From the NCBI RefSeq assembly GCF_000003605.2, contig NW_003138902.1, positions 1 to 64,000 of the forward strand: a DNA stretch of 64,000 nt. The letters run 5' to 3'. The notes beneath the pieces are model-generated. The model saw only the letters and a program-made list of their open reading frames with translations. It made no database searches and had not been told where the DNA came from. A program made the translations under genes and the position numbers. This stretch comes from Saccoglossus kowalevskii. Taxonomy: Eukaryota > Hemichordata > Enteropneusta > Harrimaniidae. Position 1 is the first letter of the stretch. Each line of letters starts with the position of its first letter. Below are positions 25,080-38,620 of this stretch, piece by piece.

Positions 25080-25560
25080 TTGTTTATAGTATGTACATTC
25101 CTTTCTTGTTTATAGTATGTACATGCCTTGCTTGTTTATAGTATGTACATGTCTTTCTTGTTTATAGTGTGTACATGCCTTTCTTGTTTATAGTGTGTAC
25201 ACGCCTTGCTTGTTTATAGTGTGTACATGCCTTGCTTGTTTATAGTGTGTACATGCCTTGCTTGTTTATAGTGTGTACATGCCTTTCTTGTTTATAGTGT
25301 GTACATGCCTTGCTTGTTTATAGTGTGTACATGCCTTGCTTGTTTATAGTGTGTACATGCCTTTCTTGTTTATGGAGTGTACATGCCTGTCTTGTTTATA
25401 GTGTGTACATGCCTTGCTTGTTTATGGTGTGTACATGCCTTGCTTTTTTATGGTGTGTACATGCCTTGCTTGTTTATGGTGTGTACATGCCTTGCTTGTT
25501 TATAGTGTGTACATGCATTGCTTGTTTATAGTGTGTACATGCCTTGCTTGTTTATAATGT
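25080..25560 (+). repeat. Block D8, left copy
   Basis: CATTCCTTTC (ATT at 25097), ATGTCTTTC near 25148, one CACGCC unit (25200) and GGAGTG/CTGTCTTG (25374) match 37468-37948 at offset 12,388. ATT to CACGCC is 103 bp here, at 12 kb and at 37 kb. A private TTTTTTATGG unit is near 25445 and an ATGCATTG unit near 25512. Confidence 0.88.
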
Positions 25561-26219
25561 GTACATGCCTTGCTTGTTTATAGTGTGTACATGCCTTGCT
25601 TGTTTATGGTGTGTACATGCCTTGCTTGTTTATAGTGTGTACATGCCTTGCTTGTTTATAGTGTGTACATGCCTTGCTTGTTTATAATGTGTACATGCTT
25701 GCTTGTTTATGATGTGTACATGCCTTGCTTGTTTATGGTGTGTACATGCCTTGCTTGTTTATGGTGTGTACATGCCTTGCTTGTTTATGGTGTGTACATG
25801 CCTTGCTTGTTTATAGTGAGTACATGCCTTGCTTGTTTATAGTGTGTACATGCCTTGCTTGTTTATAGTGTGTACATGCCTTGCTTGTTTATGGTGTGTA
25901 CATGCCTTGCTTGTTTATAGTGTGTACATGCCTTGCTTGTTAATGGTGTGTACATGCCTTGCTTGTTTATGGTGTGTACATGCCTTGCTTGTTTATAGTG
26001 TGTACATGCCTTTCTTGATTATAGTGTGTACATGCCTTGCTTGTTTATGGTGTGTACATGCCTTGCTTGTTGATGGTGTGTACATGCCTTGCTTGTTTAT
26101 GGTGTGTACATGCCTTGCTTGTTTATAGTGTGTACATGCCTTGCTTGTTTATAGTGTGTACATGCCTTGCTTGTTTATAGTGTGTACATGCCTTGCTTGT
26201 TTATGGTGTGTACATGCCT

Positions 26220-26530
26220 TGCTTGTTGATAGTGTGTACATGCCTTTCTTGTTTATAGTGTGTACATGCCTTGCTTGTTTATAGTGTGTACATGCCTTGC
26301 TTGTTTATAGTGTGTACATGCCTTGCTTATTTATAGTGAGTACATGCCTTGCTTGTTTATGGTGTGTACATGCCTTGCTTGTTTATAGTGTGTACATGCC
26401 TTGCTTGTTTATAGTGTGTACATGCCTTGCTTGTTTATAGTGTGTACATGCCTTGCTTGTTTATAGTGTGTACATGCCTTGCTTGTTTATAGTGTGTACA
26501 TGCCTTGCTTGTTGATAGTGAGTACATGCC
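26220..26530 (+). repeat. Block D15, distant copy
   Basis: TTGATAG/TTTCTTG at 26225, CTTATTTATAGTGAG at 26327 and TTGATAGTGAG at 26511 match 17.24-17.55 kb at offset 8,976. A further copy at 58798-59300 has eight extra units (208 bp) between the last two markers. Confidence 0.88.
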
Positions 26531-28384
26531 TTGCTTGTTTATAGTGTGTACATGCCTTGCTTGTTTATAGTGTGTACATGCCTTGCTTGTTTATAGTGTG
26601 TACATGCCTTGCTTGTTTATAGTGTGTACATGCCTTGCTTGTTTATAGTGTGTACATGCCTTGCTTGTTTATGGTGTGTACATGCCTTGCTTGTTTATAG
26701 TGTGTACATGCCTTGCTTGTTTATAGTGTGTACATGCCTTGCTTGTTTATAGTGTGTACATGCCTTGCTTGTTTATAGTGTGTACATGCCTTTCTTGATT
26801 ATAGTGTGTACATGCCTTGCTTGTTTATAGTGTGTACATGCCTTTCTTGTTTATAGTGTGTACATGCCTTGCTTGTTTATAGTGTGTACATGCCTTGCTT
26901 TTTTATAGTGTGTACATGCCTTGCTTGTTTATAGTGTGTACATGCCTTGCTTGTTTATGGTGTGTACATGCCTTGCTTGTTTATAGTGTGTACATGCCTT
27001 GCTTGTTTATGGTGTGTACATGCCTTGCTTGTTTATGGTGTGTACATGCCTTGCTTGTTAATGGTGTGTACATGCCTTGCTTGTTTATGGTGTGTACATG
27101 CCTTGCTTGTTTATAGTGTGTGCATGCCTTGCTTGTTTATAGTGTGTACATGCCTTGCTTGTTTATAGTGTGTACATGCCTTGCTTGTTTATGGTGTGTA
27201 CATGCCTTGCTTGTTTATGGTGTGTACATGCCTTGCTTGTTTATAGTGTGTACATGCCTTGCTTGTTTATAGTGTGTACATGCCTTGCTTGTTTATGGTG
27301 TGTACATGCCTTGCTTGTTAATGGTGTGTACATGCCTTGCTTGTTTATGGTGTGTACATGCCTTGCTTGTTTATAGTGTGTACATGCCTTTCTTGATTAT
27401 AGTGTGTACATGCCTTGCTTGTTTATGGTGTGTACATGCCTTGCTTGTTGATGGTGTGTACATGCCTTGCTTGTTTATAGTGTGTACATGCCTTGCTTGT
27501 TTATAGTGTGTACATGCCTTGCTTGTTTAGAGTGTGTACATGCCTTGCTTGTTTATGGTGTGTACATGCCTTGCTTGTTTATAGTGTGTACATGCCTTGC
27601 TTGTTTATAGTGTGTACATGCCTTTCTTGATTATAGTGTGTACATGCCTTGCTTGTTTATAGTGTGTACATGCCTTTCTTGTTTATAGTGTGTACATGCC
27701 TTGCTTGTTTATAGTGAGTACATGCCTTGCTTTTTTATGGTGTGTACATGCCTTGCTTGTTTATGGTGTGTACATGCCTTGCTTGTTTATGGTGTGTACA
27801 TGCTTTGCTTGTTTATAGTGTGTACATGCCTTGCTTGTTTATAGTGTGTACATGCCTTGCTTGTTTATAGTGTGTACATGCCTTGCTTGTTTATAGTGTG
27901 TACATACTTTGCTTGTTGATAGTGTGTACATGCCTTGCTTGTTTATAGTGTGTACATGCCTTGCTTGTTTATAGTGTGTACATGCCTTGCTTGTTTATAG
28001 TGTGTACATGCCTTGCTTGTTTATGGTGTGTACATGCCTTGCTTGTTTATGGTGTGTACATGCCTTTCTTGTTTATAGTGTGTACATGCCTTGCTTGTTT
28101 ATAGTGTGTACATGCCTTGCTTGTTTATAGTGAGTACATGCCTTGCTTGTTTATGGTGTGTACATGCCTTGCTTGTTTATAGTGTGTACATGCCTTGCTT
28201 GTTTATAGTGTGTACATGCCTTGCTTGTTTATAGTGTGTACATGCCTTGCTTGTTTATAGTGTGTACATGCCTTGCTTGTTTATAGTGTGTACATGCCTT
28301 GCTTGTTTATAGTGAGTACATGCCTTGCTTGTTTATGGTGTGTACATGCCTTGCTTGTTTATAGTGTGTACATGCCTTGCTTGT

Positions 28385-28985
28385 TTATAGTGTGTACATG
28401 CCTTGCTTGTTTATAGTGTGTACATGCCTTGCTTGTTTATGGTGTGTACATGCCTTGCTTGTTTATGGTGTGTACATGCCTTGCTTGTTTATGGTGTGTA
28501 CATGCCTTGCTTGTTTATAGTGTGTACATACCTTGCTTGTTTATGGTGTGTACATGTCCTGCTTGTTTATGGTGTGTACATGCCTTGCTTGTTTATAGTG
28601 TGTACATGCCTTGCTTGTTTATAGTGTGTACATGCCTTTCTTGATTATAGTGTGTACATGCCTTTCTTGTTTATAGTGTGTACATGCCTTGCTTGTTTAT
28701 AGTGTGTACATGCCTTGCTTGTTTATAGTGTGTACATGCCTTGCTTGTTTATAGTGTGTATATGCCTTGCTTGTTTATAGTGTGTACATGCCTTGCTTGT
28801 TTATGGTGTGTACATGCCTTTCTTGTTTATAGTGTGTACATGCCTTGCTTGTTTATAGTGTGTACATGCCTTGCTTGTTTATAGTGTGTACATGCCTTGC
28901 TTGTTTATAGTGAGTACATGCCTTGCTTGTTTATGGTGTGTACATGCCTTGCTTGTTTATAGTGTGTACATGCCTTGCTTGTTTA
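28385..28985 (+). repeat. Block D4, left copy
   Basis: This matches 33985-34585 at constant offset 5,600: ATACCTTG near 28529, ATGTCCTG near 28556, CTTGATTATAG near 28640, TGTATATG near 28757 and GTGAG near 28911. The leading part also resembles D1 (2136 and 53404), but here the unit after ATGTCCTG is a full-length G-form unit, not the 25-bp TTATGG unit. Confidence 0.9.
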
Positions 28986-28989
28986 TAGT

Positions 28990-29460
28990 GTGTACATGCC
29001 TTGCTTGTTTATAATGTGTACATGCCTTGCTTGTTTATAGTGTGTACATGCCTTGCTTGTTTATAGTGTGTACATGCCTTGCTTGTTTATAGTGTGTACA
29101 TGCCTTGCTTGTTTATAGTGTGTACATGCCTTGCTTGTTTATAGTGTGTACATGCCTTGCTTGTTTATGGTGTGTACATGCCTTGCTTGTTTATGGTGTG
29201 TACATGCCTTGCTTGTTTATAGTGTGTACATGCCTTGCTTGTTTATAGTGTGTACATGCCTTGCTTGATTATAGTGAGTACATGCATTGCATGTTTATGG
29301 TGTGTACATGCCTTGCTTGTTTATAGTGTGTACATGCCTTTCTTGTTTATAGTGTGTACATGCCTTGCTTGTTTATAGTGTGTACATGCCTTGCTTGTTT
29401 ATAGTGTGTACATGCCTTGCTTGTTTATAGTGTGTACATGCCTTGCTTGTTTATAGTGTG
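28990..29460 (+). repeat. Block D3, right copy
   Basis: This matches 5280-5750 at constant offset 23,709: TATAATG at 29010, CTTGATTATAGTGAG near 29267, and GCATTGCATG at 29284 with a TTTCTTG unit two units later. It begins where the match of the preceding block to 33.99-34.59 kb stops. Confidence 0.88.
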
Positions 29461-30814
29461 TACATGCCTTGCTTGTTTATGGTGTGTACATGCCTTTCTT
29501 GTTTATAGTGTGTACATGCCTTGCTTGTTTATAGTGTGTACATGCCTTGCTTGTTTATAGTGAGTACATGCCTTGCTTGTTTATGGTGTGTACATGCCTT
29601 GCTTGTTTATAGTGTGTACATGCCTTGCTTGTTTATAGTGTGTACATGCCTTGCTTGTTTATAGTGAGTACATGCCTTGCTTGTTTATGGTGTGTACATG
29701 CCTTGCTTGTTTATAGTGTTACATGCCTTGCTTGTTTATAGTGTGTACATGCCTTGCTTGTTTATAGTGTGTACATGCCTTGCTTGTTTATAGTGTGTAC
29801 ATGCCTTGCTTGTTTATAGTGTGTACATGCCTTGCTTGTTTATAGTGAGTACATGCCTTGCTTGTTTATGGTGTGTACATGCCTTGCTTGTTTATAGTGT
29901 GTACATGCCTTGCTTGTTTATAGTGTGTACATGCCTTGCTTGTTTATAGTGTGTATATGCCTTGCTTGTTTATGGTGTGTACATGCCTTTCTTGTTTATA
30001 GTGTGTACATGCCTTGCTTGTTTATAGTGTGTACATGCCTTGCTTGTTTATAGTGTGTACATGCCTTGCTTGTTTATGGTGTGTACATGCCTTGCTTGTT
30101 TATGGTGTGTACATGCCTTGCTTGTTTATAGTGTGTACATGCCTTGCTTGTTTATAGTGTGTACATGCCTTTCTTGTTTATAGTGTGTACATGCCTTGCT
30201 TGTTTATAGTGTGTACATGCCTTTCTTGTTTATAGTGTGTACATGCCTTGCTTGTTTATAGTGTGTACATGCCTTTCTTGTTTATAGTGTGTACATGCCT
30301 TGCTTGTTTATAGTATGTACATGCCTTTCTTGTTTATAGTGTGTACATGCCTTGCTTGTTCATAGTATGTACATGCCTTTCTTGTTTATAGTGTGTACAT
30401 GCCTTTCTTGTTTATAGTGTGTACATGCCTTGCTTGTTTATAGTGTGTACATGCCTTGCTTTTTTATAGTGTGTACATGCCTTTCTTGTTGATAGTGTGT
30501 ACATGCCTTGCTTGTTTATAGTGTGTACATGCCTTGCTTGTTTATAGTGTGTACATGCCTTGCTTGTTTAAAGTGTGTACATGCCTTGCTTGTTTATAGT
30601 GAGTACATGCTTTGCTTGTTTATAGTGTGTACATGCCTTGCTTGTTTATAGTGTGTACATGCCTTGCTTTTTTATAGTGTGTACATGCCTTGCTTGTTTA
30701 TAGTGTGTACATGCCTTGCTTGTTTATGGTGTGTACATGCCTTGCTTGTTTATGGTGTGTACATGCCTTGCTTGTTTATGGTGTGTACATGCCTTGCTTG
30801 TTTATGGTGTGTAC

Positions 30815-31585
30815 ATGCCTTGCTTGTTTATAGTGTGTACATGCCTTGCTTGTTTATAGTGTGTACATGCCTTGCTTGTTTATAGTGTGTACATGCCTTG
30901 CTTGTTTATGGTGTGTACATGCCTTGCTTGTTTATAGTGTGTACATGCCTTGCTTGTTTATGGTGTGTACATGCCTTGCTTGTTTATGGTGTGGACATGC
31001 CTTGCTTGTTTATGGTGTGTACATGCCTTGCTTGTTTATGGCGTGTACATGCCTTGCTTATTTATAGTGTGTACATGCCTTTCTTGATTATAGTGTGTAC
31101 ATGCCTTGCTTGTTTATATTGTGTACATGCCTTGCTTGTTTATAGTGTGTACATGCCTTGCTTGTTTATGGTGTGTACATGCCTTTCTTGTTTATAGTGT
31201 GTACATGCCTTGCTTGTTTATAGTGAGTACATGCCTTGCTTGTTTATGGTGTGTACATGCCTTGCTTGTTTATAGTGTGTACATGCCTTGCTTGTTTATA
31301 GTGTGTACATGCCTTGCTTGTTTATAGTGTGTACATGCCTTACTTGTTTATAATGTGTACATGCCTTGCTTGTTTATAGTGTGTACATGCCTTGCTTGTT
31401 TATAGTGAGTACATGCCTTGCTTGTTTATGGTGTGTACATGCCTTGCTTGTTTATAGTGTGTACATGCCTTGCTTGTTTATAGTGTGTACATGCCTTGCT
31501 TGTTTATGGTGTGTACATGCCTTGCTTGTTTATAGTGTGTACATGCCTTGCTTGTTTATAGTGTGTACATGCCTTGCTTGTTTAT
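30815..31585 (+). repeat. GGACATG block, copy 3
   Basis: This copy matches 20030-20800 at constant offset 10,785 for about 770 bp: GGACATG at 30993, CCTTTCTTGATTATAG at 31078, CTTACTTG/TATAATG near 31340-31355. It differs by single bases such as GGCGTGTACATG near 31040 and TATTGTGTACATG in place of TATTGTGTATATG. On its left the D14-type TTTTTTATAG/G-form run is joined, so this copy combines features of copies 1 and 2. Confidence 0.92.
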
Positions 31586-33588
31586 AGTGTGTACATGCCT
31601 TGCTTGTTTATAGTGTGTACATGCCTTGCTTGTTTATAGTGTGTACATGCCTTGCTTGTTTATAGTGTGTACATGCCTTGCTTGTTTATAGTGTGTACAT
31701 GCCTTGCTTGTTTATAGTGTGTACATGCCTTGCTTGTTTATAGTGTGTACATGCCTTGCTTGTTTATAGTGTGTACATGCCTTGCTTGTTTATAGTGTGT
31801 ACATGCCTTGCTTGTTTATGGTGTGTACATGCCTTGCTTGTTTATGGTGTGTACATGCCTTGCTTGTTTATAGTGTGTTCATGCCTTGCTTGTTGATAGT
31901 GTGTACATGCCTTGCTTGTTGATAGTGTGTACATGCCTTGCTTGTTATGGTGTGTACATGCCTTGCTTGTTTATGGTGTGTACATGCCTTGCTTGTTTAT
32001 AGTGTGTACATGCCTTGCTTGTTTATAGTGTGTACATGCCTTTCTTGTTTATAGTGTGCACATGCCTTTCTTGTTTATAGTGTGTACATGCCTTGCTTGT
32101 TTATAGTGTATACATGCCTTGCTTGTTTATAGTGTGTACATGCCTTTCTTGTTTATGGAGTGTACATGCCTGTCTTGTTTATAGTGTGTACACGCCTTGC
32201 TTGTTTATGGTGTGTACATGCCTTGCTTGTTCATGGTGTGTACATGCCTTGCTTGTTTATGGTGTGTACATGCCTTGCTTGTTTATAGTGTGTACATGCC
32301 TTGCTTGTTTATAGTGTGTACATGCCTTGCTTGTTTATAGTGTGTACATGCCTTGCTTGTTTATAGTGTGTACATGCCTTGCTTGTTTATAGTGTGTACA
32401 TGCCTTTCTTGTTTATAGTGTGTACATGCCTTGCTTGTTTATAGTGTGTACATGCCTTGCTTGTTTATAGTGTGTACATGCCTTGCTTGTTTATAATGTA
32501 TACATGCCTTGCTTGTTGATAGTGTATACATGCCTTTCTTGTTTATAGTGTGTACATGCCTTGCTTGTTTATGGTGAGTACATGCCTTGCTTGTTTATGG
32601 TGTGTACATGCCTTGCTTGTTTATGGTGTGTACATGCCTTGCTTGTTTATAGTGTGTACATGCCTTGCTTGTTTATAGTGTGTACATGCCTTGCTTGTTT
32701 ATGGTGTGTACATGCCTTGCTTGTTTATAGTGTGTACATGCCTTGCTTGTTTATGGTGTGTACATGCCTTGCTTGTTTATAGTGTGTACATGCCTTGCTT
32801 GTTTATGGTGTGTACATGCCTTGCTTGTTTATAGTGTGTACATGCCTTGCTTGTTTATAGTGTGTACATGCCTTGCTTGTTTATAGTGTGTACATGCCTT
32901 GCTTGTTTATAGTGTGTACATGCCTTGCTTGTTTATAGTGTGTACATGCCTTGCTTGTTTATAGTGTGTACATGCCTTGCTTGTTTATAGTGTGTACATG
33001 CCTTGCTTGTTTATGGTGTGTACATGCCTTTCTTGTTTATAGTGTGTACATGCCTTGCTTGTTGATAGTGTGTACATGCCTTGCTTGTTTATAGTGTGTA
33101 CATGCCTTGCTTGTTTATAGTGTGTACATGCCTTGCTTGTTTATAGTGTGTACATGCCTTGCTTGTTTATAGTGAGTACATGCCTTGCTTGTTTATGGTG
33201 TGTACATGCCTTGCTTGTTGATAGTGTGTACATGCCTTGCTTGTTTATAGTGTGTACATGCCTTGCTTGTTTATAGTGTGTACATGCCTTGCTTGTTTAT
33301 AGTGTGTACATGCCTTGCTTGTTTATAGTGTGTACATGCCTTGCTTGTTTATAGTGTGTACATGCCTTGCTTGTTTATATTGTGTACATGCCTTGCTTGT
33401 TTATAGTGTGTACATGCCTTGCTTGTTTATAGTGTGTACATGCCTTGCTTGTTTATGGTGTGTACATGCCTTGCTTGTTTATGGTGTGTACATGCCTTGC
33501 TTGTTTATAGTGTGTACATGCCTTGCTTGTTTATAGTGTGTTCATGCCTTGCTTGTTTATAGTGTGTACATGCCTTGCTTGTTATGGT

Positions 33589-33985
33589 GTGTACATGCCT
33601 TGCTTGTTTATGGTGTACATGCCTTGCTACATGCCTTGCTTGTTTATGGTGTGTACATGCCTTGCTTGTTTATGGTGTGTACATGCCTTGCTTGTTTATG
33701 GTGTGTACATGCCTTGCTTGTTTATAGTGTGTCCATGCCTTGCTTGTTTATAGTGTGTACATGCCTTGCTTGTTTATAGTGTGTACATGCCTTGCTTGTT
33801 TATGGTGTGTACATGCCTTGCTTGTTGTTTATGGTGTGTACATGCCTTGCTTGTTTATGGTGTGTACATGCCTTGCTTGTTTATGGTGTGTACATGCCTT
33901 GCTTGTTTATGGTGTGTACATGCCTTGCTTGTTTATGGTGTGTACATGCCTTGCTTGTTTATAGTGTGTACATGCCTTGCTTGTT
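33589..33985 (+). repeat. Irregular stretch with truncated and enlarged units
   Basis: A TTATGG unit at about 33582, a 24-bp GGTGTACATG unit near 33612, then a truncated CCTTGCTACATGCCTTGC junction (about 33621-33640), GTCCATG at 33731 and a 3-bp insertion CTTGTTGTTTATGG near 33824. The right part otherwise matches 44.05-44.39 kb. Confidence 0.8.
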
Positions 33986-34585
33986 TATAGTGTGTACATG
34001 CCTTGCTTGTTTATAGTGTGTACATGCCTTGCTTGTTTATGGTGTGTACATGCCTTGCTTGTTTATGGTGTGTACATGCCTTGCTTGTTTATCGTGTGTA
34101 CATGCCTTGCTTGTTTATAGTGTGTACATACCTTGCTTGTTTATGGTGTGTACATGTCCTGCTTGTTTATGGTGTGTACATGCCTTGCTTGTTTATAGTG
34201 TGTACATGCCTTGCTTGTTTATAGTGTGTACATGCCTTTCTTGATTATAGTGTGTACATGCCTTTCTTGTTTATAGTGTGTACATGCCTTGCTTGTTTAT
34301 AGTGTGTACATGCCTTGCTTGTTTATAGTGTGTACATGCCTTGCTTGTTTATAGTGTGTATATGCCTTGCTTGTTTATAGTGTGTACATGCCTTGCTTGT
34401 TTATGGTGTGTACATGCCTTTCTTGTTTATAGTGTGTACATGCCTTGCTTGTTTATAGTGTGTACATGCCTTGCTTGTTTATAGTGTGTACATGCCTTGC
34501 TTGTTTATAGTGAGTACATGCCTTGCTTGTTTATGGTGTGTACATGCCTTGCTTGTTTATAGTGTGTACATGCCTTGCTTGTTTA
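33985..34585 (+). repeat. Block D4, right copy
   Basis: This is the partner of 28385-28985 at offset 5,600, with a private TTTATCGTG unit near 34092. On the left it follows a region matching 44.05-44.39 kb (GTCCATG at 33731 and 44141); on the right it is followed by block D5. Confidence 0.9.
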
Positions 34586-34587
34586 TA

Positions 34588-34960
34588 GTGAGTGCATGCC
34601 TTGCTTGTTTATGGTGAGTACATGCCTTGCTTGTTTATGGTGTGTACATGCCTTGCTTGTTTATGGTGTGTACATGCCTTGCTTGTTTATAGTGTGTACA
34701 TGCCTTGCTTGTTTATAGTGTGTACATGCCTTGCTTGTTTATAGTGTGTACATGCCTTGCTTGTTTATAGTGTGTATACATGCCTTGCTTGTTTATAGTG
34801 TGTACATGCCTTTCTTGTTGATGGTGTGTACATGCCTTGCTTGTTTATAGTGTGTACATGCCTTTCTTGTTTATAGTGTGTACATGCCTTGCTTGTTTAT
34901 GGTGTGTACATGCCTTGCTTGTTTATGGTGTGTACATGCCTTGCTTGTTTATAGTGTGTA
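34588..34960 (+). repeat. Block D5, copy 2
   Basis: GTGAG at 34588, TGTATAC at 34773 and TTGATGG at 34817 have the same 185- and 44-bp spacing as copy 1. The first marker unit carries an extra change (GAGTGCATG). The block begins exactly where block D4 ends, marking a junction at about 34585. Confidence 0.88.
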
Positions 34961-35277
34961 CATGCCTTGCTTGTTTATAGTGTGTACATGCCTTGCTTGT
35001 TTATAGTGTGTACATGCCTTGCTTGTTTATAGTGTGTACATGCCTTGCTTGTTTATAGTGTGTACATGCCTTGCTTGTTTATAGTGTGTACATGCCTAGC
35101 TTGTTTATGGTGTGTACATGCCTTGCTTGTTTATGGTGTGTACATGCCTTGCTTGTTTATGGTGTGTACATGCCTTGCTTGTTTATAGTGTGTATATGCC
35201 TTGCTTGTTTATAGTGTGTACATGCCTTGCTTGTTTATAGTGTGTACATGCCTTGCTTGTTTATAGTGTGTACATGC

Positions 35278-35735
35278 CTTGCTTGTTTATGGTGTGTACA
35301 TGCCTTGCTTGTTTATGGTGTGTACATGCCTTGCTTGTTTATGGTGTGTACATGCCTTGCTTGTTTATAGTGTGTTCATGCCTTGCTTGTTGATAGTGTG
35401 TACATGCCTTGCTTGTTATGGTGTGTACATGCCTTGCTTGTTTATGGTGTGTACATGCCTTGCTTGTTTATAGTGTGTACATGCCTTGCTTGTTTATAGT
35501 GTGTACATGCCTTTCTTGTTTATAGTGTGTACATGCCTTTCTTGTTTATAGTGTGTACATGCCTTTCTTGTGTATGGAGTGTACATGCCTTTCTTGTTTA
35601 TAGTGTGTACATGCCTTGCTTGTTTATGGTGTGTACATGCCTTGCTTGTTTATGGTGTGTACATGCCTTGCTTGTTTATGGTGTGTACATGCCTTGCTTG
35701 TTTATAGTGTGTACATGCCTTGCTTGTTTATAGTG
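35278..35735 (+). repeat. Block D13 (TGTTCATG cassette to TGTATGGAG), copy 1
   Basis: TGTTCATG (GTTCA at 35374), TTGATAG, a 25-bp TTATGG unit (35415), three TTTCTTG units, then TGTATGGAG (35571). It matches 60380-60837 at offset 25,102. A relative at 36101-36301 has the 25-bp TTATGG unit replaced by a 28-bp TATACATG unit, which lengthens the GTTCA to TGTATGGAG distance from 197 to 200 bp. Confidence 0.9.
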
Positions 35736-37467
35736 TGTACATGCCTTGCTTGATTATAGTGTGTACATGCCTTGCTTGTTTATAGTGTGTACATGCCTTG
35801 CTTGTTTATAGTGTGTACATGCCTTGCTTGTTTATAGTGTGTACATGCCTTGCTTGTTTATGGTGTGTACATGCCTTGCTTGTTTATGGTGTGTACATGC
35901 CTTGCTTGTTTATGGTGTGTACATGCCTTGCTTGTTTATAGTGTGTACATGCCTTGCTTGTTTATAGTGAGTACATGCCTTGCTTGTTTATGGTGAGTAC
36001 ATGCCTTGCTTGTTTATGGTGTGTACATGCCTTGCTTGTTTATGGTGTGTACATGCCTTGCTTGTTTATGGTGTGTACATGCCTTGCTTGTTTATAGTGT
36101 GTTCATGCCTTGCTTGTTGATAGTGTGTACATGCCTTGCTTGTTTATAGTGTGTATACATGCCTTGCTTGTTTATGGTGTGTACATGCCTTGCTTGTTTA
36201 TAGTGTGTACATGCCTTGCTTGTTTATAGTGTGTACATGCCTTTCTTGTTTATAGTGTGTACATGCCTTTCTTGTTTATAGTGTGTACATGCCTTTCTTG
36301 TGTATGGAGTGTACATGCCTTTCTTGTTTATAGTGTGTACATGCCTTGCTTGTTTATGGTGTGTACATGCCTTGCTTGTTTATGGTGTGTACATGCCTTG
36401 CTTGTTTATGGTGTGTACATGCCTTGCTTGTTTATAGTGTGTACATGCCTTGCTTGATTATAGTGTGTACATGCCTTGCTTGTTTATAGTGTGTACATGC
36501 CTTGCTTGTTTATAGTGTATACATGCCTTGCTTGTTTATAGTGTGTACATGCCTTGCTTGTTTATAGTGTGTACATGCCTTGCTTGTTTATAGTGTGTAC
36601 ATGCCTTTCTTGTTTATAGTGTGTACATGCCTTTCTTGTTTATAGTGTGTACATGCCTTGCTTGTTTATAGTGTGTACATGCCTTGCTTGTTTATAGTGT
36701 GTACATGCCTTTCTTGTTTATGGAGTGTACATGCCTGTCTTGTTTATAGTGTGTACATGCCTTGCTTGTTTATGGTGTGTACATGCCTTGCTTGTTTATG
36801 GTGTGTACATGCCTTGCTTGTTTATGGTGTGTACATGCCATGCTTGTTTATAGTGTGTACATGCCTTGCTTGTTTATAGTGTGTACATGCCTTGCTTGTT
36901 TATAGTGTGTACATGCCTTGCTTGTTTATAGTGTGATCATGCCTTGCTTGTTGATAGTGTGTACATGCCTTTGCTTGTTATGGTGTGTACATGCCTTGCT
37001 TGTTTATGGTGTGTACATGCCTTGCTTGTTTATAGTGTGTACATGCCTTGCTTGTTTATAGTGTGTACATGCCTTGCTTGTTTATAGTGTGTACATGCCT
37101 TGCTTGTTTATGGTGTGTACATGCCTTGCTTGTTTATAGTGTGTACATGCCTTGCTTGTTTATGGTGTGTACATGCCTTGCTTGTTTATAGTGTGTACAT
37201 GCCTTGCTTGTTTATGGTGTGTACATGCCTTGCTTGTTTATGGTGTGTACATGCCTTGCTTGTTTATGGTGTGTACATGCCTTGCTTGTTTATAGTGTGT
37301 ACATGCCTTTCTTGTTTATAGTGTGTACATGCCTTGCTTGTTTATGGTGTGTACATGCCTTGCTTGTTTATAGTGTGTACATGCCTTGCTTGTTTATAGT
37401 TTGTACATGCCTTGCTTGTTTATAGTGAGTACATGCCTTGCTTGTTTATAGTGTGTACATGCCTTGC

Positions 37468-37948
37468 TTGTTTATAGTATGTACATTCCTTTCTTGTTTA
37501 TAGTATGTACATGCCTTGCTTGTTTATAGTATGTACATGTCTTTCTTGTTTATAGTGTGTACATGCCTTTCTTGTTTATAGTGTGTACACGCCTTGCTTT
37601 TTTATAGTGTGTACATGCCTTGCTTGTTTATAGTGTGTACATGCCTTGCTTGTTTATATTGTGTACATGCCTTTCTTGTTTATAGTGTGTACATGCCTTG
37701 CTTGTTTATAGTGTGTACATGCCTTGCTTGTTTATAGTGTGTACATGCCTTTCTTGTTTATGGAGTGTACATGCCTGTCTTGTTTATAGTGTGTACATGC
37801 CTTGCTTGTTTATGGTGTGTACATGCCTTGCTTGTTTATGGTGTGTACATGCCATGCTTGTTTATGGTGTGTACATGCCTTGCTTGTTAATAGTGTGTAC
37901 ATGCCTTGCTTGTTTATAGTGTGTACATGCCTTGCTTGTTTATAATGT
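37468..37948 (+). repeat. Block D8, right copy
   Basis: ATT at 37485, CACGCC at 37588 followed by a TTTTTTATAG unit, and GGAGTG/CTGTC at 37762. Another GGAGTG/CTGTC unit is at 36722, exactly 1,040 bp (40 units) upstream. A GTTAATAG unit near 37888 and a CCATGCTTG unit near 37851 are private to this copy or shared with the 12.55-kb CCATGCTTG. Confidence 0.88.
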
Positions 37949-38374
37949 GTACATGCCTTGCTTGTTTATAGCGTGTACATGCCTTGCTTGTTTATGGTGT
38001 GTACATGCCTTGCTTGTTTATAGTGTGTTCATGCCTTGCTTGTTGATAGTGTGTACATGCCTTGCTTGTTATGGTGTGTACATGCCTTGCTTGTTTATGG
38101 TGTGTACATGCCTTGCTTGTTTATAGTGTGTACATGCCTTGCTTGTTTATAGTGTGTACATGCCTTGCTTGTTTATAGTGTGTACATGCCTTGCTTGTTT
38201 ATGGTGTGTACATGCCTTGCTTGTTTATAGTGTGTACATGCCTTGCTTGTTTATGGTGTGTACATGCCTTGCTTGTTTATAGTGTGTACATGCCTTGCTT
38301 GTTTATGGTGTGTACATGCCTTGCTTGTTTATGGTGTGTACATGCCTTGCTTGTTTATAGTGTGTACATGCCTT

Positions 38375-38545
38375 GCTTGTTATAGTGTGTACATGCCCTT
38401 TCTTGTTTATAGTGTGTACATGCCTTGCTTTGTTTATAGTGTGTACATGCCTTGCTTGTTATAGTGTGTACATGCCTTGCTTGTTTATAGTGTGTACATG
38501 CCTAGCTTGTTTATGGTGTGTACATGCCTTGCTTGTTTTATGGTG
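38375..38545. other. Indel-rich stretch
   Basis: Units include TTGTTATAGTG (twice), GCCCTTTCTTG, GCTTTGTTTATAG, CCTAGCTTG and TTGTTTTATGG. The frame at 38373-38621 results from these length changes. Confidence 0.5.
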
Positions 38546-38620
38546 TGTACATGCCTTGCTTGTTTATGGTGTGTACATGCCTTGCTTGTTTATAGTGTGT
38601 ATATGCCTTGCTTGTTTATA

